Positions 1 to 12,389 of a DNA stretch of 64,000 nucleotides are shown here, piece after piece. Every line of letters begins with the position of its first letter. Position 1 is the first letter of the stretch. The notes beneath the pieces are model-generated. The model was not told the origin of the DNA and did no database searches. It was given only the letters and a program-made list of their open reading frames with translations. This DNA comes from Gnetum montanum (lineage: Eukaryota; Streptophyta; Gnetopsida; Gnetales; Gnetaceae), in NCBI GenBank assembly GCA_015680685.1, contig MNCI01003613.1:221349-285348 (forward strand), read 5' to 3'. The position numbers and the translations under genes were made by a program.

Positions 1-1300
1 GCAAGTTTTTCTAAGTGTTGGAACTACTTTCTCCACTACCCTAGAGCATAGTCAAGTGTAGTTAGCATAAAGGTGCCATTTTTGTAGATTTTGGTTTCTA
101 AATGTTAAGACTACACTATTCACCAGCCCAAAACATAGTTAAGCATAGTCAACTGGAAGCTAATTTTTGCAAGTTTTGACAAGTGTTGGGACTATGCTCA
201 CTCCTAGTTGGAAGTGTAGTTAGCCTCCAGTGGAGAGTAGAGTCAACACATAGCCATTTTTTGCAAAATGTTTTCTAAGTGGTGGACTACACTCTCCCCT
301 TGTTTAAAGTGTAGTTAGCTAGAATAGCCTTTGAAGGCCTCCACAATGAAACACCAGCATTCAAATGAACTTCAACACACCTTTGGAAAGTGTAGTTAGG
401 GAAATGCATCTTTGTTATACCTCTTTTTTATCCCCAAATTGTAACTACGCTAGATCCCACACAAGATAGTGCAAAGCGTAGTCTTCAAATTTGCATTTTT
501 CAGGTACATTACAATCCTCTTCACACAAAAACATGTAGTTGGTAGTGTAGTCATAGTCTCTTAGCTTTGTAGAGTCTAACAAAGCATAGTAGAGAATAAC
601 AGTACTAACCTCAGTGGAGAGCGTAGTTGGATGCCAACATAGTCCCAACCATCCCATTGCCATGTGGCAGTCTCTTTGCACTTCAAGCTAACCCTAGTCC
701 TATAAATATCACAACCCTCTATGTTTTTGGAGTTGGAAAAATTAAAGTAAGATTGGAAAATTTGGGCATTTTGGCATTTTGGGTGCACAAAAATTCAAAG
801 GCAAACTAGCAAACCGGAGAGAGGCAAAGTTGCATACCACTATAGCTCACCTCAGAACACTGCACACTGTGGTGGCCAACCCAATAGGCACAGACACTAT
901 AGCAGAATGATAGTCTTCATAGTTAGACACCTCCAAGACTATGACTACACTATCCACTACACTTGTTATACACCATTTACCTTCTTACCCTTTCTAGAGT
1001 TAACTACGCTCAACCCCACTTGGGGTGGTGTTTCGTACTCTCTCGCTCTCTTTCTTTGCATTTTTAGCATTTTTCTTACATTTTTCAACATTTTACTTGC
1101 ATTTTCTACCGTTTTAGCACATAACCATGCTTAGGTAGTCGTCCTAGCGCATTGACACCTTTGTTTCTTGCTAAAACCCTTGACTATGCTCACCCTGTTG
1201 ACACCATTGACATTGTGAACATCACTTGACACTTAGCATTATTTCACCTCTGCATTGTAGCTAACTATGCTACACCCATGTTTGCATTCCATAAGTCCTT
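1..1300. repeat. LTR-like repeat region with recurring GTAGTTAG word
   Basis: No coding region is visible. The word AAGTGTAGTTAG recurs near 54, 212, 307 and 388, with many variants (GTAGTTGG, GTAGTCATAG) and reverse forms (CTAACTAC, ACTATGCT) through about 1290. A TATA box (TATAAATATC) lies at 701-710, after the densest block of motifs. Short words repeated upstream of a TATA box resemble the U3 part of a retrotransposon LTR, but I found neither the partner LTR nor a primer-binding site. The edges are uncertain. A tandem-repeat remnant is the main alternative. Confidence 0.35.
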
Positions 1301-3225
1301 GTTTGATTGGAAAGACTATTTAGGGTACCTCATCTTCACCTCCAACAGGCCCTCACGTGGATGCAAGGTTAGGACTGTATGCCTGCGGACCCCTCGGTGT
1401 TCTAGCCATTGATGTTTTCGATCACTACCAGTATAATATCTTCTAATAAAATTTAGATTTATTTTCCTACCTATCCAAAGCATTTCATGTTTGTTGTCAT
1501 AGATATATACCATGGTTGTTATTGATAATTTGAGTTTTAAAAGATTTTAGTGGTTACTGTGAATTTTGTCTAATATTCTTATCTAAAGATGGTGTGAAAG
1601 CATAATTTAAACAACCCACGTAAATCATATTCTAGTTAAAATAAATTTGGTACATAGACTCATCTCCAACCCCAGACACCTTAATGGAAGCCATTATACT
1701 TTTAGCATATTCTTCCAATTTTATAAAAATTTAAAGCAATGTAATCATTAATTTCCATTCAAATAGTCCTTCAAAGTAATCATCAATATCCATTCAAATA
1801 GTCATTGGAAGAAAATTCACCTCCTATAAGCAAGACAATATGGTAAGCAATGCAATATGACATGCAGTTCATCACATGATGAAGGGGTATCCTCCTAAAA
1901 TAATAAAGGCTAAATACCCAATAATTGACTTCATATGCCTAAGTGGTGGTTTTTTTGTTCTTTTGTTTTTGTTTGTGTAGTTTGACATTGCAAATAAATA
2001 ATATTATGCACCTACACTTTTACATTATGAGCGATGCCAAATGGGCATACAAAAATAACAATTCATTGCACCTTGTTGGCTAATGAGAAGAACATTATAC
2101 CACTTTAGTGCAACAAAATAGATAATTTATGTAATCATGTTTTGAATGTCAAAGATGGCCAAAAAAAATAAATTATGCAAGCATGTTATGAATTTAATAT
2201 GTAGATATTGGACATTCCTTAGGGGATTTGCATATGTTTGCACTCACAAACTATTCCTCTCACACTAAATGACATACAAGATGATGAATGAATGCTGAAC
2301 TTCAACAAAATAGAAATATGAAGCTTTCACAAACATAAAATTAAATTAGCTTTCAATTAAAAAATGAAGAGATTAGAGATATGCAGTATCATTGGTAGCC
2401 ATGGTGCTACTTTTCACCCCACACCTAATTACCATTATAATCATTAATGTTAATTCAAAGAATTATAAAAAGAATTCATTGCTAATTAAGATTTCTCCAT
2501 GAGTTTCTTACATTTATTGTTAAGATATTCCACATGCATTTAGCAAGGGGCCAAATTTCTTATTACAATTGTAGTTATCTTCCAATTTCTAGGATGATAG
2601 GAAATCATGAATGATTGAGTGTTATGTCTGCACTTTCATCCTATCCCATTGCATACAATATCCACATATATTTATGTAATTATATATTTATGTATAAACG
2701 ATAGATGAACAATCATGGTACTTAACAGTTTGCCCTTTAAGGAATCTAATTTATCATAAGTGTTATTCTAACATGTCCCCAAAACAAAAGAGTAATAGAA
2801 ATTGAAATTTAATATGCAATGAAGATAAATAGAAAAATAAAGCAAAAATTACAGTGATAAACTTTGGTAAAAAATATAAGGTAGGTGTATGTTAGAGCTA
2901 ATTTTTGCAAGTGTATTTTGAATATTATTGAAATAGTTAGGGAGTGAGAAACTAGTAGGAGTGGCTGTAGTTGAAAGAGGAGTTGCATCTCTACCTAACA
3001 AAAAATTGATACATTGGAAGCTTATATAGGGCAATGTTGGAGATAGGTTGGAAGAAAAAATAGAAATTTTTCATGGCTTTAGGAATTGCAACACGAAATT
3101 GAGCAAAAACAAAATCATAAATTATTTAAGGGTTACTGAAAGAAAAATAGCAACTACATAGATATGATAAAAGGAAATTAGAAATTTCCAATGGCTTGAC
3201 TGAAAGAAATTAGAAACCACGTTCA
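1301..3225. other. AT-rich intergenic stretch, nothing recognised
   Basis: No frame gives a recognisable protein. Open stretches are short, and there is no LTR pair, terminal inverted repeat or RNA gene that I can see. 1340-1420 is locally more GC-rich but has no identifiable content. Confidence 0.5.
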
Positions 3226-3680
3226 CCTACCATACTACCGAGTTTCCAAAGTGGTACAACATCATGCAAGACACTTCTAGGTCTTTCTTTATTAGCTGTG
3301 ATTGCTTGCCAATGCCATTGATCATGGCACATTTGCCCGGGTGGATGCTGAAGTGCTTGAACACTGTGCAAAAATTAGGCATCACTAATGGTGCTGCCAC
3401 TGCAAATGTTGACTTGCCGTGATGGACCATGTAGAACACCATAACAGTAACATATTGAAGTATCTCTAAGACATGTAGCACATGTGGTGCTAGCATCAGT
3501 GTCCACAATGATTTTGATGCTTGCAAGGTAGGCTTGGATGATGTTGATGCTGTTGCCAAAATGCTTGAGTGTGCCATTGGATCTTTGATGGCATCACATG
3601 GAGGTTCCCTCTAGTATCGTTGCTCCATGGCTACTAGCAGTGGTGGTCTTGCTAGAAGACTTTCTTTAATTTTTTGTTTT
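3226..3680. pseudogene. GC-richer coding-like island of unknown origin
   Basis: This stretch is clearly more GC-rich than its flanks. The minus strand is open for 116 codons (3577 to 3227). The plus strand also has long open pieces: about 60 codons near 3233-3420 in one frame, and a later piece near 3475-3620 reading DACKVGLDDVDAVAKMLECA. I do not recognise either translation, and both strands being open may simply reflect composition. It could be a fragment of a host gene or of a mobile element. Confidence 0.3.
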
Positions 3681-4715
3681 TGAATTTCATTGTGTTTGAC
3701 TTGGTGTCGTCAAAATAGATATTAAGATGGTGATAAAATTCATCCCCTCTCACCCACCATCATGCTAGATGTGTTGGCCTCTTGGCTAAAACAATCCTAA
3801 CGACAAAAAAAATTCTATCTTACTAGCATTCATTTATTTTATTCTCCCAAATTATTTATGTGTATCTAACATTACATTTCATGTGAGATCACAAGTGTTT
3901 TTTTATTGTTTCCTAAGTTTATTATAGCAGAAATTCGTTCGAAGACATGGTGAGGCAAGACTAGTAACCTATCTCAACATTATTCATGAAATTTAATTTT
4001 GTTAATGTTGGCATCCTTGATTTTTTTCATCTTCAAAATATTTCTCCACCATGGTTAAATTTGGATAAAGAAAATTATTTTTGTGTTTTATCACATTAAC
4101 TTGAAGCAACATGTATCATTGTAGTTTATATAATAAACTTTACTTTTCCTTTATTAAGAAATAATCTATAATAATATGTGTACTAGTATTAGGGGTTTGG
4201 AATCCTAAATAATTATAATACATGTACACCTTAGGATAAATAGTTTAAGTAGAACTTTATAACTAAACATTGCCTAGTAGAATTGAACTCATAACTTGGA
4301 GCTTTGAAATCAAGAGTCTTACTTCTAGTCCAACATGTCATTGTTTAAGTGTATTAGCACTAGCTTAAATATATACATTATATACATCTTTATAGTTTAG
4401 CTAAGATGATCTAAATTAATACATAATTATTGGACAAGGAACAAGACTAATATCTAAAAACACATAAAGCTTATAAAAGATGAATAAGGAAATTTAAAAA
4501 TTAACTACTAGAAAAATTATATTAGTTATTTCTCTTTTTGTTATGATGGCATTTGGAACTTTGTTGGTCAAGTAATTAGGCTGGTGGAACAACTATTTGA
4601 GTCAATGTTTCTACCTCTCTTGTATTGCTATTATGCATCAAGGACCCTTGTTGTGGCACATTGTATGAGCTTTTTTAACTAGTACTTCATCACTATATAT
4701 TGAATAAGAATTTTC

Positions 4716-4755
4716 CATAGATTATTTCTATCTATCATAGATTATTTCTATCTAT
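4716..4755. repeat. Perfect 20-bp tandem duplication
   Basis: The unit CATAGATTATTTCTATCTAT occurs twice head to tail with no mismatch (4716-4735 and 4736-4755). It looks like a recent replication-slippage product. Confidence 0.85.
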
Positions 4756-5204
4756 AATTTGGTTCAATAAGTTTTATGTATAGGTGATGCTAAATTCACG
4801 TAATAATGATCTAGTATTTTCTCCTTTGGTTTAATGTGAGTTTTTGATCAACAAGAGATTTTTTAATGTAAATATGTAAACTATGTGATGAAATGATTAT
4901 ACAAGATTTGAATTAGATGATGTCTTTGATTTCTATTAAATATCTCTAGTGATGGTCTAAACCTAGAAAATTATGTGATTTTAATTTCCATCCTTAGATG
5001 TTCTTGTTTATGATTTTCAAATTCCATGTCAACAAATTTTATGAAACATAATTTCCTTGTGGCCTAGGCAATTGGATCCTCCAGTTGATTGAATTATCTA
5101 GGGTTTCTTGTTTGTAACCTCTATTGTATTCTAGACTAGGCAACTAGATGATTTGATTAACTAGATTAATCAATCCATTTAGACTTTGAATGAACGTACC
5201 TTGG

Positions 5205-5420
5205 CTCAATTTCAATTCAAGTAATTAGGTCAACTAGTCAATCATATGTTAAAATTTAAAATTGATATTGGTCTCAAATAAGTCAATCAAATTATGAATG
5301 AAAAGATCATTGCTTAGTTTTGGTTTGGATGATTAGATCAATTGGTCAACTAGACTATCAAAAACTTATATTGACCTTGATTTTAAATAAGTTTTCCAAT
5401 TCAACCAATTAACTAGATAA
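5205..5420. repeat. Degenerate tandem duplication of about 110 bp
   Basis: Two adjacent segments share the order: ATTAG-TCAA, GTCAACTAG, a gap, TTGATATTGG/TTGACCTTG, then AAATAAGT. The copies begin near 5215 and 5328. Similarity is by eye and the edges are approximate. Confidence 0.4.
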
Positions 5421-6991
5421 TAAAATTGGTAGAAAAATGAAAATTTTGATAACCTAATAGTATTGAAAAATTGACAATTGTGAAGTTGACATGTGTGAGA
5501 AAGATGCCAAAACAACTAGAAACCTTGCGAATGATGTAGATAAGTGGTGACCTAGTGGACGTGTTGCATAGTAATGGACAATTTATCTTCCAACACAAAT
5601 GTTGTGAAACAATCTAATGGATTAATCATACAATATAGTTCAATTATGCTTTCTTGATGATCTTGGTTAGTGAATGAACATGTAGTATGATACAAGAATA
5701 AACCATAGATTGAGAATGATTGAAATAATGAAATATGAATGTGATAAGCATAATCTAGACTAGGTTAGATGCATTAAACTTTATAGGATGTCAAGTCATT
5801 TGCAACAAACTTGTGAGTCATATTCATGGAGTTAAAGGTAAAACAAGGAAACTACATATAGAGATGTATACATTGATGGACTAATGGACTCACCAAGTAC
5901 CGTTCTCCAATCCCACAAATCAATATCTATTACATATTGACATTATAACAAAAACCTAATAATATAATTATATTAATTGTTATATCTAGGAATTTAGTCA
6001 CATACCTTATTAATTAAATGAAAAACTATGCTACTACATAGACCAAGGACTTGAGCCTTGCATTCTTGAAGAGAGTACCTAAGTAATGATGTCAATGGGA
6101 CATCCATAGGTTGGAGCCTCAATCTTGTACATTGTATAGCTCCACATTACTACAGCTTGGGATGAATGCTAGGAGGTGAGATAAGTTGGATATTTTAAGG
6201 GAGATAATACAAAGGATTTAAAAGTCCCTAAGTTATTGCTCAAATGGAAAACTTATGAGGGGTCACTAATGGTAGTTTCACCAAGAATAGCTAGCAACTA
6301 GTGTAAAATAGAAAAATATTATAATAAAGCTTGGTCGTTGGTTATAGCTATGTAAGGAATATACATTAACCATTTTATAGAATAAATTGAAATGCTACTA
6401 AGTGTTCTTGCCTATAAAGCATGCAACAACATGCCACATTAACCTTGTTGGTCTTAGTAGCCACTAAGATCTCCAATGCTTGCTCATTTGATCCCACATA
6501 CTCTTACATAGCTAGTGGATTCAATGACCAAGAATATTAGCTAAGTTCAACTCTAAAATGTATGGTTTCTATCTATTTTGATAGTGGGAATAGTCAACGA
6601 CTAGTGCATCTTTACCAATATATTATAACTACCTCCCTTGGGCTGGGAATAGTTAGCAGCGAGCATAAAACTTGCATAACCAATAACCAAATCCATTAAT
6701 GTTACAACTTTAATTTATATTTGCAATTTAAATCAACTTCCTCTATTATGTTATTATTATTATTAATAAGTTAAAGCTTATCATTATCAATTATCATAAA
6801 ATATGGGCTAGGTTGAGACTTATCATAGTCTCCAAATAACATGTTACTAGTTTTATGTAACAAAATGTGAAAACTATACATTATTGTACTTTATAATCAA
6901 TATTCGAATGAATGTTTCTAGATGAATAATTTCATTATTGTTAGAGCTTAAGGATAATATCATGGATTACATCCTTCCCCTCAAGGAATGG

Positions 6992-7806
6992 TGATAATTA
7001 TAATTAATGAATCCTAATTTGGTTGCATTGATTAGGCCCCATTAACGTAGTGTTTGTTTTTGCCTATAAATACGTGCTCACCCATCATGTTTATGAAATA
7101 TTTTTTCATAGTTGTAGCAGAGCTCTTATAGTTTTCTTGCATGAAAGTTAGAATATTTTTTTAAGTGCTCATACTAGAATTTAAGAGTGTACAGATCTTT
7201 ATTTGAGCACTATTCTACATGAGCACAGTATTTTGTGTAACAATAAAGATGAGCTTTTTGATAAACCTTGTAGTACTTTGAAATAAATTAATTGTTTACT
7301 TTTGCATTTATTGTTTTGTGCAATCTTGTTTAATGCTTCAAGTAATAAAATATTTAATTAAGCTAAATTAGGCTAGGTTAAATAATGATTAATTAAGCAC
7401 ATAAGTACGACCACTTCAAGTATATGCTTGGTGCTTGGTAATTCTAGTAATGCTTAATGTTTGATAACCCAATAGCATTAAACGTGTTTAGGATGTGTAC
7501 GATAAGTGGAAATAGATACTTATGTTAGGATTAGTTAGGAGTATCTTGTTAGATTAAATTAATAATTTAATTATTTTATTTTATACATTATTCTCATCCT
7601 TAGATGACTTAAAATAGAAAACATAAAAAATGGTTAAAAACATATGCCTCAATTGCACTTAACTAGACCTTTGCATTTCAATGGTTAGTTTCACTTCCTA
7701 GAGACTAGTATACTTAGAAGGCTATAAGTCCATGGAATTCAATTGAATTGCATGTGAACACTTAGTGATTCATATGGTTGGGCATAGGGGTACTCACCTC
7801 TCATCA
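6992..7806 (+). repeat. Element A 5' LTR
   Basis: It aligns along its length with 19362-20236. It starts TGATAATTAT and ends CTCTCATCA, directly followed by a primer-binding site. The start is fixed by the 3' copy, where the LTR follows a polypurine tract. A TATA box (TATAAATA) is at 7065-7072. The last 100 bp resemble the end of element B's LTR (ATTCATATGGTTG, AGGGGTAC, CTCATCA). Confidence 0.88.
7065..7072 (+). promoter_or_regulatory. TATA box of element A 5' LTR
   Basis: TATAAATA preceded by CCATTAACG and GCATTGATTAGGC words. The same arrangement is found in the 3' LTR (TATA at 19470-19477) and, unusually, inside the element (15815-15822). Confidence 0.7.
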
Positions 7807-7807
7807 T

Positions 7808-7826
7808 TGGCATCGTTGCTAGGGAC
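7808..7826 (+). other. Element A primer-binding site (tRNA-Asp type)
   Basis: TGGCATCGTTGCTAGGGAC starts two bases after the LTR end. It matches the complement of the plant tRNA-Asp(GTC) 3' end (TGGCGCCGTTGCCGGGG) except for transition differences. Element B has a closer version, which supports the call. Confidence 0.85.
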
Positions 7827-7981
7827 TTGTAGTTTGATACATGTGTTATCTAGGACTTAGTGAATATTATTTAGGATTATTGGATCAAATCCTAAGGTCA
7901 TAATCATTCAAAAAATAATAAATACATAATAATTAATCAAAACTATACTACAAGCACACTGAGGAATTATTTCTAATAAAA

Positions 7982-10450
7982 ATGTCTCCTTCTTCTCGTA
8001 GGCATGCTAATTCTAAGTTAATAGTACCACAAGAATGCAAAGTAGTGTACAATCATCCTGATGAGTTTATACCTAACTTTACTTACGTCCTCCATTAGGA
8101 TGAAAAAATGTAATGGCAAGACATGAAGGGAAATGTTGTATTGCCACCTAACCAATCTATTTGCAAGGTGCTACTCCAAACCCTTACAAGGTTGGGCATC
8201 GAGGAGCTTCACGGAGAGTATGTTGTGGAAGATCATGATTTTTGAGACTACCATCCCACTAAGATACAACGCAAATGAGATTAGCAATAGAAAAAGCACC
8301 GTGAAGACATGAAGGGGAAATAGTTTGCTAATCCCTTATTTCTGCTAGATCAAAAGGATAATAAGGAACCTATTTTCAAGGTTTCTTAACATGTAGATCC
8401 TCCACCTCTTGATTTTGGTGAAAGGGAGTCAAATCCAAATCCTAAATTAGCGATAAACAATTTGGGTTCTAGTAATAGTGATCCCCATAGTCATGGGAGT
8501 TCTAAGAAAGGGAGTTGAAGCAGGAACTTAGATAAGCATAATGACGATCACTCTAAGGATCATGACCATGACAAATGAAGGGGTAGTGGAAAACACCACA
8601 ATGGTGTTAGTCCTCCTTCCTCTTCACCCCTCTTTATTTGGTTTAGCTTCCTTCTCTGAATTTGAACAAAACTACAGATGGTGGGATAATAATGATAATC
8701 ACAGAGATTGTCATGAATGAAGGGATGGTAGAGGACATCACAAGCATCATTGAGATCATGATGATGAACCTCTATTGGCCATTCAAAATATGCGCAACAT
8801 CATAGAGTCTATTAGAATTCCTACTAGACATGTGAAAGATAGTCAAATTAAGAGGCTAGACATGAAAAATATCCCTAGATTTGAGGGGGGGGGGGGGGGG
8901 GGGCGGGGTGCAGGTGCGGAATATAACTTAGATCCTAAAATGCATTCAAAAGTCTTTCATGATATTTATTCCTTACAAAATATTGAGAATGATTGGCAAA
9001 ATCTCAAGCTATTCCCTAGAATACTCATCAAGGAAGCAGAAAGCTGGTACTGGTCTCAGGAACTAGAATCAATCTGTCGATGGAGTACAATGTTAGAACT
9101 ATTTATTAATAAGTATCATATGTACTCAAGAGTGTCAAACCTTCAAAGGAAAATACAAATCTAGAAACAAGGAATACATGAATCCTATGATGCTGTCATG
9201 GGAAGATATTATTCATTATTATAGTGATTCCCTAGCCATGATTAATCTCAACGAGAACAACTTTGCCATATCATAGATGGGCTTCACTCAGAAATATGGA
9301 GAACTCTTGGGGTTTATGCCCAAGGAATATTGTATGAATTAAGAGCCCATTAGATACAAAGACTGATAGAGTAGGTAGCAAAAGAGGAAGAAGTGTTGAG
9401 AAAATGAGAAAGTGAAAAAGAATATAACAGGGATCCTTCCATCATAAAGAAGGAGGTTTGCTTTTGTGACAGTGAGGAGGAGTCACATTTTGATATGGTG
9501 GTGCAACATAAGACCTTGCTGATCCAAAAATCTATGTCTGAAATTTTGGCCAAGTTAGATAAAATGTAGGATTTGTTGGATCAAAAACTCCAAATTGCTC
9601 TAAAATCATAGAAGAATCAAGAGAGTAGAGTAGTGATCATAATCGTAGGAGGTAGAAAGAAGTTAAACATGACTACTAAAGGGGTAAGGGCAAAGTTGCT
9701 ACCATAGAAGAAGTTGTGGAGATTGTATTAGATAATGATAGTGGGTGTGACATCTACCACTATGAACATCATAAGGGATGTTGCCCTATTGTGTAACACT
9801 TATAGGAATCTGAGGTGTATGCTCTGAATCCATGACTATTAGAAAGGAAAACACCTAGAAGATCACCTTATCCTCAAGGTAATCCTACACAGTTCCACTA
9901 GCAACAACCTTATTATCCAAGTGGGACTCCACCATAATCATATTAGTGATATCAACAGTGGTAGCAACCATAGTCATGGGGGATGTCACCACTAGGGTAG
10001 CACTACCCATACATGTAGCCAAATTCATATGGGTACTATGTTTAGCAACCCTTGTCTTCATGTGACTCTTCCAATAATGTTTCTCCTTTCTAAAATCACT
10101 ACCACCCTTTAGAGTATCACCGAACTCATTCTCCAACTCCTAGAGGGAATTCCATATTCCATCCATACCCTCCTCATGTGTCTACACTTATTCCTCCATT
10201 CTCAACACAACTATCTCCTATTCCATCTATGCAAGGTGAGCTTCTAGCCTCTCCACAACAACATAATGCTACAAGGGTTGTTAATCTACAACAAGTTAAT
10301 CAACTGAAGGGTTTAGAACCTACATCTTAGAAATGACCATTCTTCTAACCCAATAGCCCTTCTAAGCCCTCACAAACTCATGAAGCTGGTTACGATACTC
10401 CTTTCTAATCCTTTGCAAGTCATCAAGTTAAGAGCCCTTAAAACAAAATA
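7982..10450 (+). pseudogene. gag: Element A gag (capsid and nucleocapsid), decayed
   Basis: Gag packages element RNA into virus-like particles. The start ATG at 7982 (MSPSSRRHAN) lies 155 bp after the primer site and matches the start of element B's gag (MSSSSNK). Shared blocks follow: VVYNHPDEFIPNFTYVLH, LPPNQS and DYHPTKIQ in the N-terminal part; then the capsid-like part 8775-9164 with NIPRFEGG, ENDWQNLKLFPR and ESWYW. A nucleocapsid-like Cys/His cluster follows at about 9742-9800 (GCDIYHYEHHKGCCPI). The last part is rich in Pro, Gln and Tyr and contains SMQGELLASPQ, as in B. Several nonsense codons break it. A run of 19 G interrupts the capsid without shifting the frame. Confidence 0.82.
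8885..8903 (+). repeat. Run of 19 G inside gag
   Basis: The element B equivalent reads Glu-Gly-Gly-Tyr-Asn. Here the Gly codons expand to a G19 run plus CGGGGTGCAGGTGCG before the conserved Tyr-Asn. The net gain is 30 bases, so the frame is kept. A miscount by the sequencer is possible. Confidence 0.85.
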
Positions 10451-10489
10451 CCTTTTAAGATCTACATTGTTATGTTAACTCATGCTATA

Positions 10490-11411
10490 TTTGATTGGGT
10501 TTAGGCTAGCAACCTTCCCAAGAAATTAGTTGATCCTAGAATTCCACTTATCTATTTGCCAATTACTGGGAATAAACCATGCAAAGCTCTTTTAGATTTA
10601 GGTTTTGGAGTTAATCTAATTTCTCATGAGATATATATTTCCTAGAACCTATTGCCTCTCAAGAAGAGAAATATCATATTAGAATTGGTAGACCAATCCA
10701 TTACTATTCCATTGGGACTAGTAGAAATTATTGTGACCATTGTCTATGGGTGGTCTTATCCTACCAGTTTCCTAGTAATCAAAGTTAAGAATTTCAAGGA
10801 GGATTTTCCAATTATTTTGGAAAGGGCATGGCTAGGTACGGTTGATGTAAAAAGTGAAATCATAGATTTTTCCTTGGAAATTTTCAAGAAAAATGCATTT
10901 GAAAAGATTAAGAAGAAATGAGTTCCATGCATTNATGGAAATTTTCAAGAAAAATGCATTTGAAAAGATTAAGAAGAAATGAGTTCCATGCATTGCGTAT
11001 AACAATAGAGGGTGCAACTGCATGTAGAAACTCTAGTTCATAAAAAGAGCATCCATTTTTGCATGTAGGTAGTGTGAAAATAAGGTAGATATTCAAAGGT
11101 GCCTATATGTAGCAACCACAAAATAGTAGGACACCTAGTGGCTGACAACTAATCTTAGAAGAAACATACTTTGCATGGAACCTACTTGGAGCCTAACATG
11201 TGTGTATGTTGAAGGCATGGATGAACTGAATCAAGTTCATCATCAAATTTCTAATGATGAAAATGATGATACCTATTGGGAAGAGTTGGAAATCCTTGAA
11301 AATTTTAAACAAGAGTCCTTAGAGTTGAAAACTCTACTTATCAGTATGGTGTATGCTTTCTTGAAAAATGGCAATCTAGTAATCATTAATGCTAATCTTT
11401 CTCCTAAATAG
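10490..11411 (+). pseudogene. Element A aspartic protease and linker, decayed
   Basis: The protease cleaves the polyprotein. The active-site region reads LLDLGFGVNLISHE, with Asp-Leu-Gly at 10595-10603 where element B has Asp-Ser-Gly. The following conserved strands are LKKRNI, DQSITIPLG and the C-terminal FPIILERAWLGTVD (B has FPIIMGRAWLSTVD). The frame from 10652 stays open for 89 codons. An assembly duplication with one N follows (10875-10994). The linker 11175-11411, beginning MEPTWSLTCVYV, leads towards RT. Confidence 0.8.
10875..10994. repeat. Exact 59-bp duplication around a single N
   Basis: 10875-10933 and 10936-10994 are identical. Between them lie N (10934) and one A. This pattern is typical of two contig ends that overlap but were joined with a placeholder, so the second copy is probably not real. 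It puts an artificial shift into the protease frame. Confidence 0.9.
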
Positions 11412-11558
11412 AAATGGATGCTATTGAGGGTGGTCAAAAAATGGCCAACAACCTTTGCTTAGTCATATCCTGAACTCATAAGGATTGATCCTCAAATATG
11501 CTAGCATCATATCTACATTAATTCAACCATGAAGATAAAGAGGCAGTTGTAGTGGTGG

Positions 11559-12230
11559 TTGAACCCCAAATTGAAGCAAATCATCAAAGAAGAAATCAAA
11601 AAACTCCTCAAAGAGGGCTTTACCTATCCCATTGTTGATAGTAAGTGGGTTAGGCCACTCATGACTATGCCAAAGAAAGGTGGTAAGTGGCAGGTTTGCA
11701 TTAACTTTCAGCTATTGAATATGGCAACATTCAAAGATCACTTTCCATTGCCATTTATAAGTCAAATGTTGGACACTATATCAAGGCATTTCTATTACAA
11801 CTTTTTAGATGGTTATAGTGACTATAACCAAATCCAGATTGTGCTAGAGAATCTAGCCAAAACAACATTCACGAGTTCTTGGAGAACTTTTGCATATCAA
11901 AAGATGTCTTTTGGTATATGTAATGATTTTGAAAAATTCTAATGCTTGGTCTTGAGCATTTTTTAGCAACAAATTGGTAGCAAGATGGAAGTCTTCATGG
12001 ATGAATTCTCCACTTATGGCACCACATTTGAGAAAGCTTTAGATTGCCTTGAGTAAGTGCTTAAAATATTTGTGGAGATGAATCTTCGACTCAATTGGTA
12101 GAAGAACCATCTAATGATTTAGGAGGACATTTTATTAGGGCATAGAATTTCTCATGTAGGGATTGAGGTGAACCTTAAAAAAGATAAGGATCATCTAAGG
12201 AACAACTAGCCAATTAGAAACTATTAAAGA
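11559..12230 (+). pseudogene. Element A reverse transcriptase, decayed
   Basis: RT copies element RNA into DNA. Landmarks are EEIKKLLKEGFTYPI, DSKWVRPLMTMPKKGGKW, DHFPLPFISQMLD, the MSFGICN block (canonical MPFGLCNAPATF) and the active site at 11994-12005. That site reads Phe-Met-Asp-Glu where FMDD is expected. The frame is open for 127 codons from 11559 and is then broken by several stops. The same FMDE change is present in element D, so it may predate the insertion of both. As it stands the copy cannot encode a working enzyme. Confidence 0.88.
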
Positions 12231-12389
12231 TGTCTAGTCATTTCTTGGACACACTGGTTACTACCGATGTTTTATAGAGAATTTCTCTATGATCACAAAA
12301 CCATTGGTCAAGCTTAAAAAGAAATATGCTCCATTCATCTAGACGAAGGAATGAAAAAATGCATTCTAGAGACTTAAGTAAAAGCTTGT

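Larger units (their letters stand above)
3681..6991. other. AT-rich intergenic stretch without genes
   Basis: There is no frame with sustained coding character and no LTR or transposase signature. It contains only a short perfect tandem duplication (4716-4755) and a decayed duplication (5205-5420). This is the left flank of element A. No target-site duplication matching A's right flank was found (AATGG on the left against ATAAT on the right). Confidence 0.5.
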
